A DNA stretch of 64,000 nucleotides from JAYSYM01 sp964543475 (GCA_964543475.1 CAZIYJ010000011.1:35528-99527), one strand, 5' to 3'; shown: positions 25,843 to 36,210, counted from the stretch's first letter. Made by a program: numbers and translations. The notes: generated by a model from the letters alone, not told the origin.

Positions 25843-28167
25843 TTAGAACCTTCGAATCCACTCGAGAAATGCGACGACTGAACGCTCATCGCTTTGAGCA
25901 TCTTCCTCGACGTAACTGTTCAAATACCAATTCTGACCCAAGCGTCTTCTCACGCCGACTTCTGACACAGCTTGGCCTGAGCTGCCCAATTCAAGCGAAG
26001 TTCCCTTACCCAACCCGACCTTGGCCGTGACCACGCCGCGTTGCGCATCGTAGCCGACACTTTCAACGGGAGTACTCGCCAAAAAGTAAAGTGACGAGAA
26101 ACTAAGCGCCGCATCTGCAATTGCGGAGCTCACGTTGCCGACCGATGAGCGCTGAGAGTCATCGAGTTCGTCGGGTGCCTTTCCGAATATCAGAACCGAA
26201 ATGATCTGATCTTGGGTGAGCGGCGGAACACTTTCCATAATCACTTTCGGTTCCTCTGTCGTACCAGCCACTCGAATCGAAATGTCGTAATCTAGATACT
26301 TGATCGAGATATTTCCTTTGAGAAACTTCTCACCCGAAGGGTGAAATTCGACATCTAACTCCTCAAGAAATGCTTTACGCCTAAAGAGCTCAAGGGCCAC
26401 TCGTCCAATTTCGATTTCGCCTGGTCCAACTCCGCTTTCGCTGTTTGCATTCAAGTTAAGCCCAATTGGGATCGGATTTTTCGTTAAGTTAGTAGCGACT
26501 GCAATTGAACCAACTTGCGGAGTCGTCACTTCGACATCATAGGCAAATGTACTTCCCGACTCGATCGAACCGGCATCTGCCAGTTTCTCACGTTCGCGCA
26601 CCTTGGCTAGATTAAATCGATTGTCAGGCAAAACTTGCGGCGGAGCCTTTAGTTCAAGTCGCGGAAGCGTAAGCTTAACGTCTTGAAGATTTGAGTTGAG
26701 AATGAGTTTGGAGTGTAGTCCCGCAGCGCGATTTTCAAGTAAAACTTTTCCATTAAAAGTAAAGAGCAACCGCTGATGTTTCGAGCTAAGATCAGGCTTA
26801 AATGCAAAGTCGAATTTGCCTTCAGCTTGGTTTAAAAAGCCATCGACATCTAATCCAATTTTGCCACTCATTACGTTAACCGGTGCTGGAATTGCGGCCG
26901 GCGTATCTTCTAAGAATCCAACCAAGCGTTTGAAATCCGCAACTTGCACATCGGCATTCGCCTTTGCTTCGTACTTTAGTTTCTCACCTGTCGCGTCGAT
27001 GAACCCATCCAGTTTAACTGCTGCGTTCATGAAATTGAGATGTTGAAGCTCGAGTACAAAGTCGTAATCAGTTTTAAAACCTTTCTCGTATGAGAGTTTT
27101 GTAAGTTTGAGCTCAAAGGTTGGCGCAAACTTAAACATGGCTGGGCGAGATCTGAAAGTTGGGTGCTCTTTTATCGCGAGCTTAACTTGCTGTGGTCCGC
27201 ACTTAAGATTTCCGGTTTGCTTGTTCAACTCAAGTGCGTATTCACAGTTGATGAAATTCAATTGCTGAATTTGAGAGTTTTGACCTCCAAGCTGAATTGA
27301 AAGAAGTCCCGCAGTTTTTTCAGGGGTATATTTTCCACTCAGCTGAACTAACCTGAGAGGCGCTACTCCACTCACTTTTCCGTTGAGGCTATAGGTAACA
27401 TCTTCCCAACTTGGCGACTGTGTTTGTAGATCTAATTCAATCGACTGAGCCTTAGACGGCATCAGATTAAATTTTCCTTGAGACTCGAAGTTCTGATTAG
27501 AATTGGTTGGCCACGCAACTAAAAATTCTAAATTCGCTCGCGGAAATCCCGAAACTACTTCTCTAAAATCTGGAACCTTAAGGTTAAGAGCCGCTGGACC
27601 ATCGGATTTTGCGTCAATGTAGGCCGAAGTAACAAATTTCTGTTCACCCGTTACGACTTCAATTTTTTTCAGCTCAACAAGTGTTCCCGGGAAATCCCAC
27701 TTCGGAAGAATTTCTCGACGAATAAAATCTAAAGGATTTGATGTGCTCGCCTCTTCATTTGGCTCATCTGAACTTAGACGATTCAGATCGAGAGCCAACT
27801 GAGCGTTAGTAAGCTTAAGCGGAGATACCTTTACAAGTTCAGGTAAGAATAAAGCAAACGAAATGCCGCCGCTCAACTCGTCAAAGCAAGTGTCCAAAGC
27901 TTTGTCTTTGTAGTCGATGCAAACTTTGCTCAATACAAACTGAAACTTTTTTTGATTGATAGATTCTTTAATAAACCGCAAATCAATTTTTTCATACGAC
28001 AACTTTGTGTCTTGAGGAGCATAGGTAAGACCCTTTTCGATGAGCGAACGAGGAATAATGATTTCGCTAACCATTGCAAAAACGAAAATCGCCACTACAA
28101 CCACACCCGCCAGCGACAGAACTAGAATTCCAAATATTTTGAAAAGCGAGATCGCGGTTTTTTTCAT
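25843..28167 (-). CDS. tamB: Translocation and assembly module subunit TamB
   Basis: 774 residues. One N-terminal membrane helix (FGILVLSLAGVVVVAIFVFA) anchors a long beta-rich periplasmic protein. The C-terminal DUF490 domain is clear: DYDISIRVAGTTEEPK, then LTQDQIISVLIFGKAP, AQRGVVTAKVGLGKG and VGVRRRLGQNWYL. TamB bridges the membranes and works with TamA in outer-membrane biogenesis or lipid transport. It is shorter than E. coli TamB (about 1260), so the helical-groove section is reduced. Its ATG overlaps the tamA stop by one base (TAATG). Confidence 0.9.
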   Translation of the reverse strand: MKKTAISLFKIFGILVLSLAGVVVVAIFVFAMVSEIIIPRSLIEKGLTYAPQDTKLSYEKIDLRFIKESINQKKFQFVLSKVCIDYKDKALDTCFDELSGGISFALFLPELVKVSPLKLTNAQLALDLNRLSSDEPNEEASTSNPLDFIRREILPKWDFPGTLVELKKIEVVTGEQKFVTSAYIDAKSDGPAALNLKVPDFREVVSGFPRANLEFLVAWPTNSNQNFESQGKFNLMPSKAQSIELDLQTQSPSWEDVTYSLNGKVSGVAPLRLVQLSGKYTPEKTAGLLSIQLGGQNSQIQQLNFINCEYALELNKQTGNLKCGPQQVKLAIKEHPTFRSRPAMFKFAPTFELKLTKLSYEKGFKTDYDFVLELQHLNFMNAAVKLDGFIDATGEKLKYEAKANADVQVADFKRLVGFLEDTPAAIPAPVNVMSGKIGLDVDGFLNQAEGKFDFAFKPDLSSKHQRLLFTFNGKVLLENRAAGLHSKLILNSNLQDVKLTLPRLELKAPPQVLPDNRFNLAKVREREKLADAGSIESGSTFAYDVEVTTPQVGSIAVATNLTKNPIPIGLNLNANSESGVGPGEIEIGRVALELFRRKAFLEELDVEFHPSGEKFLKGNISIKYLDYDISIRVAGTTEEPKVIMESVPPLTQDQIISVLIFGKAPDELDDSQRSSVGNVSSAIADAALSFSSLYFLASTPVESVGYDAQRGVVTAKVGLGKGTSLELGSSGQAVSEVGVRRRLGQNWYLNSYVEEDAQSDERSVVAFLEWIRRF

Positions 28168-29966
28168 TAGAACTCCTCTCCGAGTGTCACACCGATTCGA
28201 ATCGCCTGCTTGTACTCAGACTCTCCATTTGGGATCCCCCAAGCAAATGGTTGGGCGAAAAATCCTCGCACTGCGCCGATTGGCGACTCCCAACGAAGAC
28301 CGAAGCCTGGCGAAAAGAAAGTCGGAGCTCCAAGCTTTAAGCCGATGTCACCTAGACGACCTATATCAGCAAATACTAACGGATCCACCAAGTTGAAGAG
28401 CAGTTTGTAAAAACGTAGTTCGGTTCCAATTCGAGCCTCACTAAAAGCTGCACCCGATCTTGGGAGCTGCTCGCTCTCCCAGCCTCTTAAACTTCCGGTG
28501 CCTCCCCCGAAGAACTGAAATCGAGTCGGAAGCTGCGGCTGTATACCTTCAGTTGTAAAAGTTGAGCCGACACTCCAGCGGAATCCCAAAATGGCCATCG
28601 GTGGATCGAAGAAACCGATGTTAACTAAATGCTGACCTTGATAGCGCACCCTTTGGGCCGAGAAATTCGAACCCACACCGTTTTGCGAAAAAATAAAATC
28701 GAGCGTTTGGTGAAAGCCTTCACGAGGCGATCTTTTAAAGAACTCCCAGTCATGATCCATCAGCGAAATATCTGCACTCAAGACAGTCAAGCTGGTCCGC
28801 CTTGGTCCATCCCCTTCGATCAAAAAGTTTTCTGAATAGTTTGGGCCAACTCGCATCAATAGAGAGGTTGGCCGAAAATTATAAAGCCAACCGTGAAAAA
28901 GTGTTGCATCAAAGATTTGCTCTTTGCGGTTTTCATCTGTGATGTTGCTAAATTCCGTGACGGGTTCAATAAAAAATCGAGTATGTGTACGCGAGTAATA
29001 CCAGCGAAATGAAGCCGTCGCGACTTGCTTTTCAAACGACATATCAAGATTAGCTTGTGCCGTCGAAGCTGATGAACCTACTCGGGTTTGGCGCACATTC
29101 AATCTTACGCGGGGCCCTTCGTCTGTAGAACCACCGACGCCGATTCGAAGTTGCCGAGATGGACCGGGGTCGATTCTCCGCAAAAGAACCACTCCATCTT
29201 TTTCACAGCGAGGTTTGAAGTCGATGGTGCTAACAACCCCTTCTTCAGAAATTCGTCTCTGGGTGAGATCAACCATTCGCTGGTTGTAGAAATCACCCAT
29301 GATAAAAGCATTGTATCTCTCCATCACACCACCATTTAAACCAGTGGCACTTTCATCGATCACTTGCATAATTCGAAGACGATCTTTTGGCAGAAGTCTC
29401 ACTTCAATCTCACCACTTATTGGGTCAGAAAGTACTGATGCTTCTCCGCACGCATAGCCGTTCATTTTGAGTTGGTACTCTCCCCAGCCCGCAAGCTCAT
29501 CGAGCAAACTGGGCTCAAGCAAACGACCGCGGACGTATCTTCGATTTGGAATTCTCCAGTCCGGAGGCTCATCTTTAAGCGTGAATGCACCCGCGCGAAA
29601 TTTCGGTCCAAGTCGCACATAAAGATTTCCGGCTATGATATTTAATTGAGGCTTATGATAAGCGCGCGATTGAAGAAATGAGTTTAAAAAAAACGAAGCT
29701 TGATTTGCGGGAATGTTGGCCCACGCAATTCCGATTTGATCCCCTTTGGGATCGCCGCAAATGAGCCTTCGCTCCATCTCTTTTAGATCGAGCTTTTCGC
29801 CTTTTCCGATAAAAACTTTTCCGCAAAAGTGTCGGTACTCAGTCGGATCTATTATCGCAGGCTCCTGCGCAAAACTTTGCTGAGAGAACAAAACACAAAT
29901 TGATGAGAAAAATAGCCAGGCTAGGCTTATCTTAAGAGGAAGACTCGCTCGTAATTGTTCAACCAT
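28167..29966 (-). CDS. tamA: Omp85-family outer-membrane protein TamA
   Basis: 599 residues from ATG 29966 (AGAAG upstream); a TTG at 29999 would add residues before the signal peptide. Signal sequence ends near QQSFAQE. POTRA-type repeats fill about 30-250, then a 16-strand barrel with the family motif FFGGGTGSLRGWESEQLP and a C-terminal Phe (GVTLGEEF), the recognition end for the Bam machinery. Pairing with tamB supports TamA rather than BamA. It overlaps the upstream phospholipase D gene by 8 bases. Confidence 0.9.
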   Translation of the reverse strand: MVEQLRASLPLKISLAWLFFSSICVLFSQQSFAQEPAIIDPTEYRHFCGKVFIGKGEKLDLKEMERRLICGDPKGDQIGIAWANIPANQASFFLNSFLQSRAYHKPQLNIIAGNLYVRLGPKFRAGAFTLKDEPPDWRIPNRRYVRGRLLEPSLLDELAGWGEYQLKMNGYACGEASVLSDPISGEIEVRLLPKDRLRIMQVIDESATGLNGGVMERYNAFIMGDFYNQRMVDLTQRRISEEGVVSTIDFKPRCEKDGVVLLRRIDPGPSRQLRIGVGGSTDEGPRVRLNVRQTRVGSSASTAQANLDMSFEKQVATASFRWYYSRTHTRFFIEPVTEFSNITDENRKEQIFDATLFHGWLYNFRPTSLLMRVGPNYSENFLIEGDGPRRTSLTVLSADISLMDHDWEFFKRSPREGFHQTLDFIFSQNGVGSNFSAQRVRYQGQHLVNIGFFDPPMAILGFRWSVGSTFTTEGIQPQLPTRFQFFGGGTGSLRGWESEQLPRSGAAFSEARIGTELRFYKLLFNLVDPLVFADIGRLGDIGLKLGAPTFFSPGFGLRWESPIGAVRGFFAQPFAWGIPNGESEYKQAIRIGVTLGEEF

Positions 29967-31446
29967 AGACTTCTTTTGTCTTCGGCTTTTTTGGTTCAAA
30001 CAAATCAGATATCCATTTTCGAATAATTTTCAAGGGACGATAAGGTCTTGGAGGATCAATCAGCTCTGCCTCAGGAAGCAAACGATCAACCCACGCGGGA
30101 ATTTGCCAACTTAAATCAGCAAGGGTACGCGGTCCACCACGAAGTCTATCGACTACCGAAATTAATGAATGGCTTTCATGCAAAATATTTTCGATCTGTT
30201 CTACAGTCGAGCCTAAGTGTTCAGCTAACAAGGTCGCCCTAATCAGACGAATCGACTTAGTTAACTCAGCACTCAACTGATTAACTTCGGCAGAAATTGT
30301 TATGTCACACTCTGAATCAAAGCCCATCGATCTTTGACTCAGATTTGCCGAACCAATTCTTAGAATCGAATCATCGATGATCATTACTTTCGAGTGAACG
30401 TTAAGAAATTTATCTTCAGGCAACTGCGGGACAATGGGGTACATGACTCTTAAACGCTTAAACCGATCTGATTCACAAAGAATTTTTAAAGCTCTCGCTC
30501 GCAATATCCCCATTGTGTTTTCTTCGAGCCAACCGCTATTGTCGCGAGGAAGAACCAAAACAATTTCCGGGCCATTCGGCTCTTCAAGTCTCTTTGCTAG
30601 ACACTTAGCGATTTCATCACTCGTGAAATATTGGTTCTCGATATAAATACAATTTCGAGCCGCAGCTATCATATCTTGAAAAAGCTTTTTCACCTCATAC
30701 ACTGGCCGCCTGCCCTGATTAGCAGGAAGAGTTCGAGAGATTCCGACTTTGACATTTCTAAATTCAAGCTCAGCCGAATTAAACCAAATCGATGATCCGA
30801 CCATAGGACGAATCAGACTTACCCCTGTTGCAACTCTCCATCGCTCACGAGCGATATCTCCCAGCGATTTTGCCGCTTCCCCAGTGACTGCAATCTGAAC
30901 ATCGTGAAACGGAGCATAGTTTCCACCGCCAGGATCTACCCGTCGCTCATCGATGCCTTGATGCTCCTGAGTATCCCAGCGACGCCCGGTGATATCGAGT
31001 CCACCTGAAAAGGCAACTTCATCATCAATGACGACAATTTTCTGATGTTGGCTTGCGCCGAGCGGATGATTATTATCGAGAATAAACTCGAGGCGAGAGT
31101 CAGCAGTCATTTTAAATTTAAATTTTGGCAAAGCTTCGCGCTCAAACGCATAAATGAAAGCGTAATCCCAACTGAGAATGTGAATTTTTAAATTGGGTTT
31201 TTGTTTTAAAAGTTGTGACAAAAATTCGCCGAAAGGGAGACATTGAGGATCGTCTTGCAACAGTTTAACGCGACTATCTGTATCCCATCCAAGAATGAGT
31301 ACCTGATTTTCTGCGCGTAAAAGTGTCTCGTGCAACGCTCGATAATAATTGCTCGCATCAATAAGAACTCCAACACGACCAGAGTGTGCAATCTTACAGC
31401 AGTTTTTCTTTGGTCGAAGCAAGTGGCTCTGTTGAAGTCTGCTCAT
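29959..31446 (-). CDS. Phospholipase D / cardiolipin-synthase-family protein
   Basis: 495 residues with two HKD motifs, HQKIVVIDDEVAFSGGLD in the first half and HSKVMIIDDSILRIGSANLS in the second, so it is a two-domain PLD enzyme. No N-terminal membrane helices as in ClsA; it is closer to soluble PLD-like hydrolases or ClsB/ClsC. Possible substrates are phospholipids, either for cardiolipin synthesis or for host/prey lipid breakdown. Overlap with tamA suggests a shared envelope-lipid unit. Confidence 0.88.
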   Translation of the reverse strand: MSRLQQSHLLRPKKNCCKIAHSGRVGVLIDASNYYRALHETLLRAENQVLILGWDTDSRVKLLQDDPQCLPFGEFLSQLLKQKPNLKIHILSWDYAFIYAFEREALPKFKFKMTADSRLEFILDNNHPLGASQHQKIVVIDDEVAFSGGLDITGRRWDTQEHQGIDERRVDPGGGNYAPFHDVQIAVTGEAAKSLGDIARERWRVATGVSLIRPMVGSSIWFNSAELEFRNVKVGISRTLPANQGRRPVYEVKKLFQDMIAAARNCIYIENQYFTSDEIAKCLAKRLEEPNGPEIVLVLPRDNSGWLEENTMGILRARALKILCESDRFKRLRVMYPIVPQLPEDKFLNVHSKVMIIDDSILRIGSANLSQRSMGFDSECDITISAEVNQLSAELTKSIRLIRATLLAEHLGSTVEQIENILHESHSLISVVDRLRGGPRTLADLSWQIPAWVDRLLPEAELIDPPRPYRPLKIIRKWISDLFEPKKPKTKEVYG

Positions 31447-31516
31447 GCCCTGTTATGGGACTGAAACGCACTTAAATCAATCGCTCGCCGGTATAGTTTT
31501 CGTGGAGGAAACAACA

Positions 31517-32503
31517 CTAAAATCGATCGATCATCTCTTTGCGATCACTCAAAACGTCTTCTCGAATTAACCGCAAGAATTCAGCAAAGACAGGCCCCGG
31601 AGCTCCGGTGCCTATCTTCTTGTTCTCAAATTGCACAACTGGCAAGACGTCCATCGTCGTCCCCATCATCATCATCTCTTTAGCCGAATAGATCTCATCG
31701 ACACTGAACTGCGCTTCACGAATTCCCGTGAGGCTACCCCGCGCGATCATCGGCTGAGCGAGCTCCATCATTCTAGAAATGGTAACTCCTCGAAGGGTGC
31801 GAGAAAAACTCGGGACAAGAAATTCGCCTGTCGAAGAAATAATTGCGCAGTTCTCTGTTGAGCTTTCAGCAATGTTGCCACGCTCATCGACTGAAACCGT
31901 AAAATCTACGGCCCAGTCTACAGATTCTTTCTTCATCATAACGTTAGGCAAATAATTGCAGCTTTTAATGTTCGCCCAAAATGTCTCTTTTGCTGGAAGT
32001 TCACTTATGCGTACCACAAGTCCATTTTGATATTTTTCATCGGGCGGGTTTTTTAAAGTCGTCACAACAACGTAAAGCTGATCACCGATACTCTCATAAG
32101 GATTCGTCGTGAAGCCTCCGGGGCCTCGCGAACAATAGAGACGGATAAGTCCGTCTGCAATTCCTGACGCTCGACAAGTTTCGATCACAATACTTTTAAG
32201 ACCTTCAACCTTCCAGTGCGGCTTTAGAGCGACTTGCTCGAGCGAACCTTGCAATCTTTTAAGATGCCGATCGAGCCCATAAATTTTTCGATTCACAAAC
32301 TTGATAGCTTCAAAAATTCCGTCGCCTCGATGAACAATGTGATCATCAACCGGAACAATCATGAGCGCTGGGTCAGTGATGATTCCACCGATCCAGCTTG
32401 AGTACATCGCTTTGTATCCTGAAGCATGCGCAAAAGATCGAGATCTTAGTCCCGCTAAAGCTTCATCAGAGGTTAAACGTTTGATCGAAGTTTGATCTGG
32501 CAT
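31517..32503 (-). CDS. Class IV (branched-chain/D-amino-acid type) aminotransferase
   Basis: 328 residues, PLP fold type IV. The N-terminal VDDHIVHRGDGIFEAIK and the catalytic Lys in WANIKSCNYLPNVMMKKES are typical, as are ESSTENCAII and LRGVTISRMMEL. The family contains branched-chain and D-amino-acid aminotransferases and 4-amino-4-deoxychorismate lyase; the sequence alone does not settle which. It carries an N-terminal extension of about 30 residues. Single gene, divergent from uppP. Confidence 0.85.
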   Translation of the reverse strand: MPDQTSIKRLTSDEALAGLRSRSFAHASGYKAMYSSWIGGIITDPALMIVPVDDHIVHRGDGIFEAIKFVNRKIYGLDRHLKRLQGSLEQVALKPHWKVEGLKSIVIETCRASGIADGLIRLYCSRGPGGFTTNPYESIGDQLYVVVTTLKNPPDEKYQNGLVVRISELPAKETFWANIKSCNYLPNVMMKKESVDWAVDFTVSVDERGNIAESSTENCAIISSTGEFLVPSFSRTLRGVTISRMMELAQPMIARGSLTGIREAQFSVDEIYSAKEMMMMGTTMDVLPVVQFENKKIGTGAPGPVFAEFLRLIREDVLSDRKEMIDRF

Positions 32504-32583
32504 TCATCAATCGTAACCAGCTTCGTCAATCAAATCAAAAAGTTCTAAGCAAGTCTGGCCATTCCTGCTAGGCTTAGCCCTTA

Positions 32584-33381
32584 ATGACACTTCTACACGC
32601 AATCATCTTGGCTATCGTCGAAGGACTCACAGAGTACCTTCCAGTTTCATCGACTGGTCACATCATTTTAGCGTCTGCATTTCTCGGAATAAACGAAAAT
32701 GAATTCGTAAAGGATTACACCGTCATCGTTCAATTCGGAGCGATTTTATCTGTCGTTGCACTTTACTGGAGAGATCTGCTGAGATCCTTTGAGTTGTACA
32801 AGAAGCTATTTGTGGCCTTTCTTCCGGCGGCAGTTATTGGATTCACCCTCAAAGATCCAATTCAAAGCTTGCTCGGTAGCGTAACGGTCGTTGCTTGGTC
32901 CCTGTTAATCGGCGGAATTTTTCTCTTATTCATTGATAAGTGGCTCGCCAAAAAAGATCTCGGGGATCAACTTCATTCAACAGACCAACTGACGTTAAAA
33001 GATTCATTGATCATTGGCGTCGCTCAATGTGCTGCACTTATACCGGGAGTTTCGCGGTCCGCTTCGACAATTGTAGGCGGCCTCGTTCGAAACTTAGACC
33101 GAAAGACCGCCGCTGAATTTTCATTTCTCCTTGCGGTTCCCACTTTAGGTGCTGCAACAGCTTATAAGCTCTTGAAAATTGCTCCTCAAATTACCTCTGC
33201 TGACATTACAGTGATTGTTGTCGGCAACATTGTTTCATTTATCGTTGGGGCTATCACTATCAAGACATTCGTTAAATATCTGAGTCGATATGGCTTTAAA
33301 GTATTCGGATACTATCGAATTATTGTCGGAAGCCTGATTCTTATTTTAATTGCACTCGGCGTGGAGCTAAAGGATTTATAA
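32584..33381 (+). CDS. uppP: Undecaprenyl-diphosphatase UppP
   Basis: 265 residues, eight hydrophobic helices. The two active-site motifs are EGLTEYLPVSSTGHIILA near the start and LIPGVSRSASTIVGG in the second half. It recycles undecaprenyl diphosphate to the monophosphate carrier for cell-wall synthesis. The next gene starts three bases after its stop. Confidence 0.96.
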   Translation: MTLLHAIILAIVEGLTEYLPVSSTGHIILASAFLGINENEFVKDYTVIVQFGAILSVVALYWRDLLRSFELYKKLFVAFLPAAVIGFTLKDPIQSLLGSVTVVAWSLLIGGIFLLFIDKWLAKKDLGDQLHSTDQLTLKDSLIIGVAQCAALIPGVSRSASTIVGGLVRNLDRKTAAEFSFLLAVPTLGAATAYKLLKIAPQITSADITVIVVGNIVSFIVGAITIKTFVKYLSRYGFKVFGYYRIIVGSLILILIALGVELKDL

Positions 33382-33384
33382 CTT

Positions 33385-33819
33385 GTGACAAACGTTCGCG
33401 AGCACGAGCTAGAAAATATTATCTTCTTTGATGGCGTCTGCTCTCTCTGCAATGGTTTTATTGATTTTTTAATTAAGCGCGATTCTGGGCGACTTTTTCG
33501 TTATGCACCTCTACAGGGAAGTACAGCGACCGAACGACTTCCAATAAGTCGATATAAAGTTTTAGGTCCCGACGGACCATCATTCACCAGCGTCATCTAC
33601 TTAAAAGACGGTAGAATGCTCTCACAATCAGATGCTGCTATCGAAATATTGTCAGACCTCGGAGGCTTGTGGAGATTGGCCTCAGTTCTTAAATTAATCC
33701 CTCAAGTGATTCGAAACTCTGTTTATACCCTTATCGCAACTCACCGCTACGAATGGTTTGGAAAACGCGAGACTTGCCGCGTGCCCACTAAAGAAGAGCG
33801 AAAGCTATTTCTAGAGTAG
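33385..33819 (+). CDS. DCC-type thiol-disulfide oxidoreductase family (DUF393)
   Basis: 144 residues beginning at GTG 33385. Signature FFDGVCSLCNGFIDFLIKRD places the DxxCxxC motif at residues about 14-20, as in the DCC family; LFRYAPLQG and YLKDGRMLSQSDAAIEIL are also conserved. The paired cysteines suggest thiol-disulfide exchange, but the substrate is unknown. Likely co-transcribed with uppP. Confidence 0.9.
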   Translation: MTNVREHELENIIFFDGVCSLCNGFIDFLIKRDSGRLFRYAPLQGSTATERLPISRYKVLGPDGPSFTSVIYLKDGRMLSQSDAAIEILSDLGGLWRLASVLKLIPQVIRNSVYTLIATHRYEWFGKRETCRVPTKEERKLFLE

Positions 33820-33938
33820 CTTCGCTAGTCCTTAGGCCAAACAAAGCCAGACGACGCATACGTACTTCAGCATATGAATCGAACGTAATTTGACCTGCTA
33901 ATACCTATTTGCAATCATTGATGTTCAAGGGAGCTCAC

Positions 33939-34547
33939 ATGGAAGAAACAGAAAAGCCGCAGCAAACAGAGAAAATCGAAAAAATTGGCATACAGGAAGA
34001 AAAAGAACTCTTCGATGCGCGGATCGTTTTGATCAGCTCGCCAGTGAACGCAAAACTTTCACACTTCGTGAACACTAAGTTATTGGCTATGGAACGAGCC
34101 GACGACAAAGCTCCGATTTACCTCTTCATTAATTCTCCGGGTGGTGAAGTTCATTCAGGGTTTTCGATTTTCGATACAGCCAGATTTATTAAGCCGACCG
34201 TTTACACAGTGGTAACCGGATTAGCTGCGAGCATGGGATCGATCATTGCTTTGTGTGCAGACAAAGGAAATCGATTCGCTTTTCCGAACAGCAAATTTTT
34301 AATTCACCAACCGTCTGTGTCGGGCGGATTAGGTGGTTCAGTTTCTGATATCGAAATTCACGCTCGCGATCTCATCGAAACTAAAAATATGATTATTGAT
34401 CTTTACGCCCACGAAACAGGTCAGCCCCGTGAAGTGATCAAAGATGCCCTTGATCGCGACCGCTGGATGTCTCCGGCCCAAGCGAAAGAGTTTGGACTTA
34501 TTTCAAAGATCATATCTAAACGGTCTGATTTGCCGGGAGCAAAGTAA
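33939..34547 (+). CDS. clpP: ATP-dependent Clp protease proteolytic subunit
   Basis: 202 residues from ATG 33939 behind AAGGGAGC. Triad: Ser98 in TGLAASMGSI, His123 in FLIHQPS, Asp174 in DRDRWMSP. INSPGGEVHSG and SVSDIEIHARDLI are typical. The N-terminal 25 residues are charged (Glu/Lys/Gln rich) and not a classic propeptide. No clpX or tig gene is adjacent, unlike the usual tig-clpP-clpX order, so it may be a second paralogue. Confidence 0.93.
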   Translation: MEETEKPQQTEKIEKIGIQEEKELFDARIVLISSPVNAKLSHFVNTKLLAMERADDKAPIYLFINSPGGEVHSGFSIFDTARFIKPTVYTVVTGLAASMGSIIALCADKGNRFAFPNSKFLIHQPSVSGGLGGSVSDIEIHARDLIETKNMIIDLYAHETGQPREVIKDALDRDRWMSPAQAKEFGLISKIISKRSDLPGAK

Positions 34548-34810
34548 CTATTCCAACCGGCCTCACTCAGCTAAGTTATACCTAATAAGTCTCTGAAGGT
34601 GCGCATATGCGCCTTCAAAGCTTCTCCCGCCCTAACTAATTAGAAAATTTTTCTTCTTTCATGTTGTATAATCATCTTTCCTTTATTAAATAATTTTTAG
34701 TTATTCGGCGTTTCACCTTTTCCAAAATAATTTTAAAATCTTTGTTTGTAATTCAAAACCAGCAATGTTAACCCCTTAACAGAACCTTAACAAAGCTACT
34801 TTGGGACCAA
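34548..34810. other. AT-rich intergenic region
   Basis: 263 bases. An imperfect hairpin at 34594-34617 (TGAAGGTGCGC / GCGCCTTCA) follows clpP but lacks a T-tract. A perfect TATAAT at 34667-34672 could be a -10 box, with no good -35. The remainder is AT-rich without a gene. Confidence 0.45.
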
Positions 34811-36076
34811 ATGCTCGATTCCTCAGACCGCATAGCCAGTAACCCAACTTCCCCTCTCGAAGAAGCCCATCTGGAGTTCTGTCGAAGCCAGGCATGCGAT
34901 CGCCTCCTTCTCTCCTGCCTAGAGAACGCTGTTCCTGCATTCGGTGATCTCTGCGCTGTTGAGCTCTGTACAAAGGATCAAACGATTCGCGAGCCGTGGG
35001 TTTTACATCGAAACTTAGTTGAATTAAGTGAGTCTGGAATAGCTAGGCTACTAAGCCTAAATCACCTTTGGGACAAAGCTGAGGCCGAATACTCATCTTG
35101 TGATGACGGAAGTTTTCTTCATCGCTTAGCCAAAAACCCTGAACAACTCGAAAACCTCCGAGGCCTTCACCTCACCTCTTATGTTAGCATTCCTCTGCTC
35201 TCGCCCAATCATCTTTGGGGATGGCTAACATTGTTCAGTGTTCAATGCCCGGCCGGAGTGACGCAAGAGAGTCTTTCAAAAGCGAAGGCACTTGCAAGTT
35301 GTGTAGCAACAGCACTCGATATGGGTGCCGAAAAACATAAATTAGATTTGTTAGTGGAACTAAAAAACAAGTTCGTCTCGATGATTTCTCATGAACTTAG
35401 AGCTCCGCTCAACATTACAATGGGATGGTCTTCGCTATTGCTTGAAGACTGCGACCTAGATGAAGACGTAAAAAAGACTGTTGAAATTATTTATCGAAAC
35501 ACTCGTGAACAAGCTGATCTAATTAGCAACCTCCTTGATTCAACTCGCATCGAAATGGGAAAGCTGCGACTCGAAACAAAGACGATTCACCTTGCAACTT
35601 TCATCGAGCAAAATCTTCAAGCGGTTGCAGTGCTCGCCAAAGACAAGGGCGTGAAACTCAAATGCCAAATCGAAAGTCCATTTGCCCGAATGATGGCCGA
35701 CCCAGTGAGACTTCATCAAATTCTTCAGAACTTAGTGGTGAATGCGATTAAATTTACTCCTTCCGGAGGATTGGTCAGCGTCACCCTCGCAGAGGATCCA
35801 ACAAATCTAATTCTAAAAGTAACAGATACCGGTGAAGGAATTGCCGAAGATTTTATGCCGCAAGTTTTTGATCGGTTTAAACAGCGACTTGGCAAGAAAG
35901 CCTATCAGCCAGGATTAGGACTGGGTCTTTCTATCGTTCGCGAACTCGTTCATGCCCATGGCGGCGAGGTGACCGCCCACAGCGCTGGGCCATCTCAAGG
36001 GTCAACTTTCACAGTGAAGTTTCCAAAACAGTCCTCAGTGAACCGAGCTCTCACGCAAGCTGGTGTTGTTCACTAG
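34811..36076 (+). CDS. GAF-domain hybrid-less sensor histidine kinase
   Basis: 421 residues, soluble. A GAF-like sensor covers about 20-170 (LHLTSYVSIPLLSPNHLWGW), then a HisKA helix with the phospho-acceptor in FVSMISHELRAPLN and a HATPase domain (LHQILQNLVVNAIKFT, DTGEGIAED, GLGLGLSIVRELVHAHGG). No receiver or regulator is adjacent, so it is an orphan kinase. The long AT-rich region before it may hold its promoter. Confidence 0.92.
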   Translation: MLDSSDRIASNPTSPLEEAHLEFCRSQACDRLLLSCLENAVPAFGDLCAVELCTKDQTIREPWVLHRNLVELSESGIARLLSLNHLWDKAEAEYSSCDDGSFLHRLAKNPEQLENLRGLHLTSYVSIPLLSPNHLWGWLTLFSVQCPAGVTQESLSKAKALASCVATALDMGAEKHKLDLLVELKNKFVSMISHELRAPLNITMGWSSLLLEDCDLDEDVKKTVEIIYRNTREQADLISNLLDSTRIEMGKLRLETKTIHLATFIEQNLQAVAVLAKDKGVKLKCQIESPFARMMADPVRLHQILQNLVVNAIKFTPSGGLVSVTLAEDPTNLILKVTDTGEGIAEDFMPQVFDRFKQRLGKKAYQPGLGLGLSIVRELVHAHGGEVTAHSAGPSQGSTFTVKFPKQSSVNRALTQAGVVH

Positions 36077-36136
36077 TAAACTAAAAATTCTCGGCACAGT
36101 GATTGCTCTTCTACCCCCCGAACGACGACTATCGAG

Positions 36137-36154
36137 GTCCAAAAACCATTGGAC
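36137..36154 (+). promoter_or_regulatory. Hairpin in leader of the 36211 gene
   Basis: GTCCAA and TTGGAC form a 6-bp stem with a 6-base loop about 57 bases before the start codon. It resembles in form the leader hairpin at 2744-2762. Function unknown. Confidence 0.3.
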
Positions 36155-36210
36155 GTTTCCTGTGGGCCCTTTTAGTCGCCATGTCTAAACAATAAACGAT
36201 GGAGATAACG

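Noticed and set aside
34594..34617. Hairpin after clpP considered as terminator
   Set aside because: The stem has G-U pairs and no T-tract follows.
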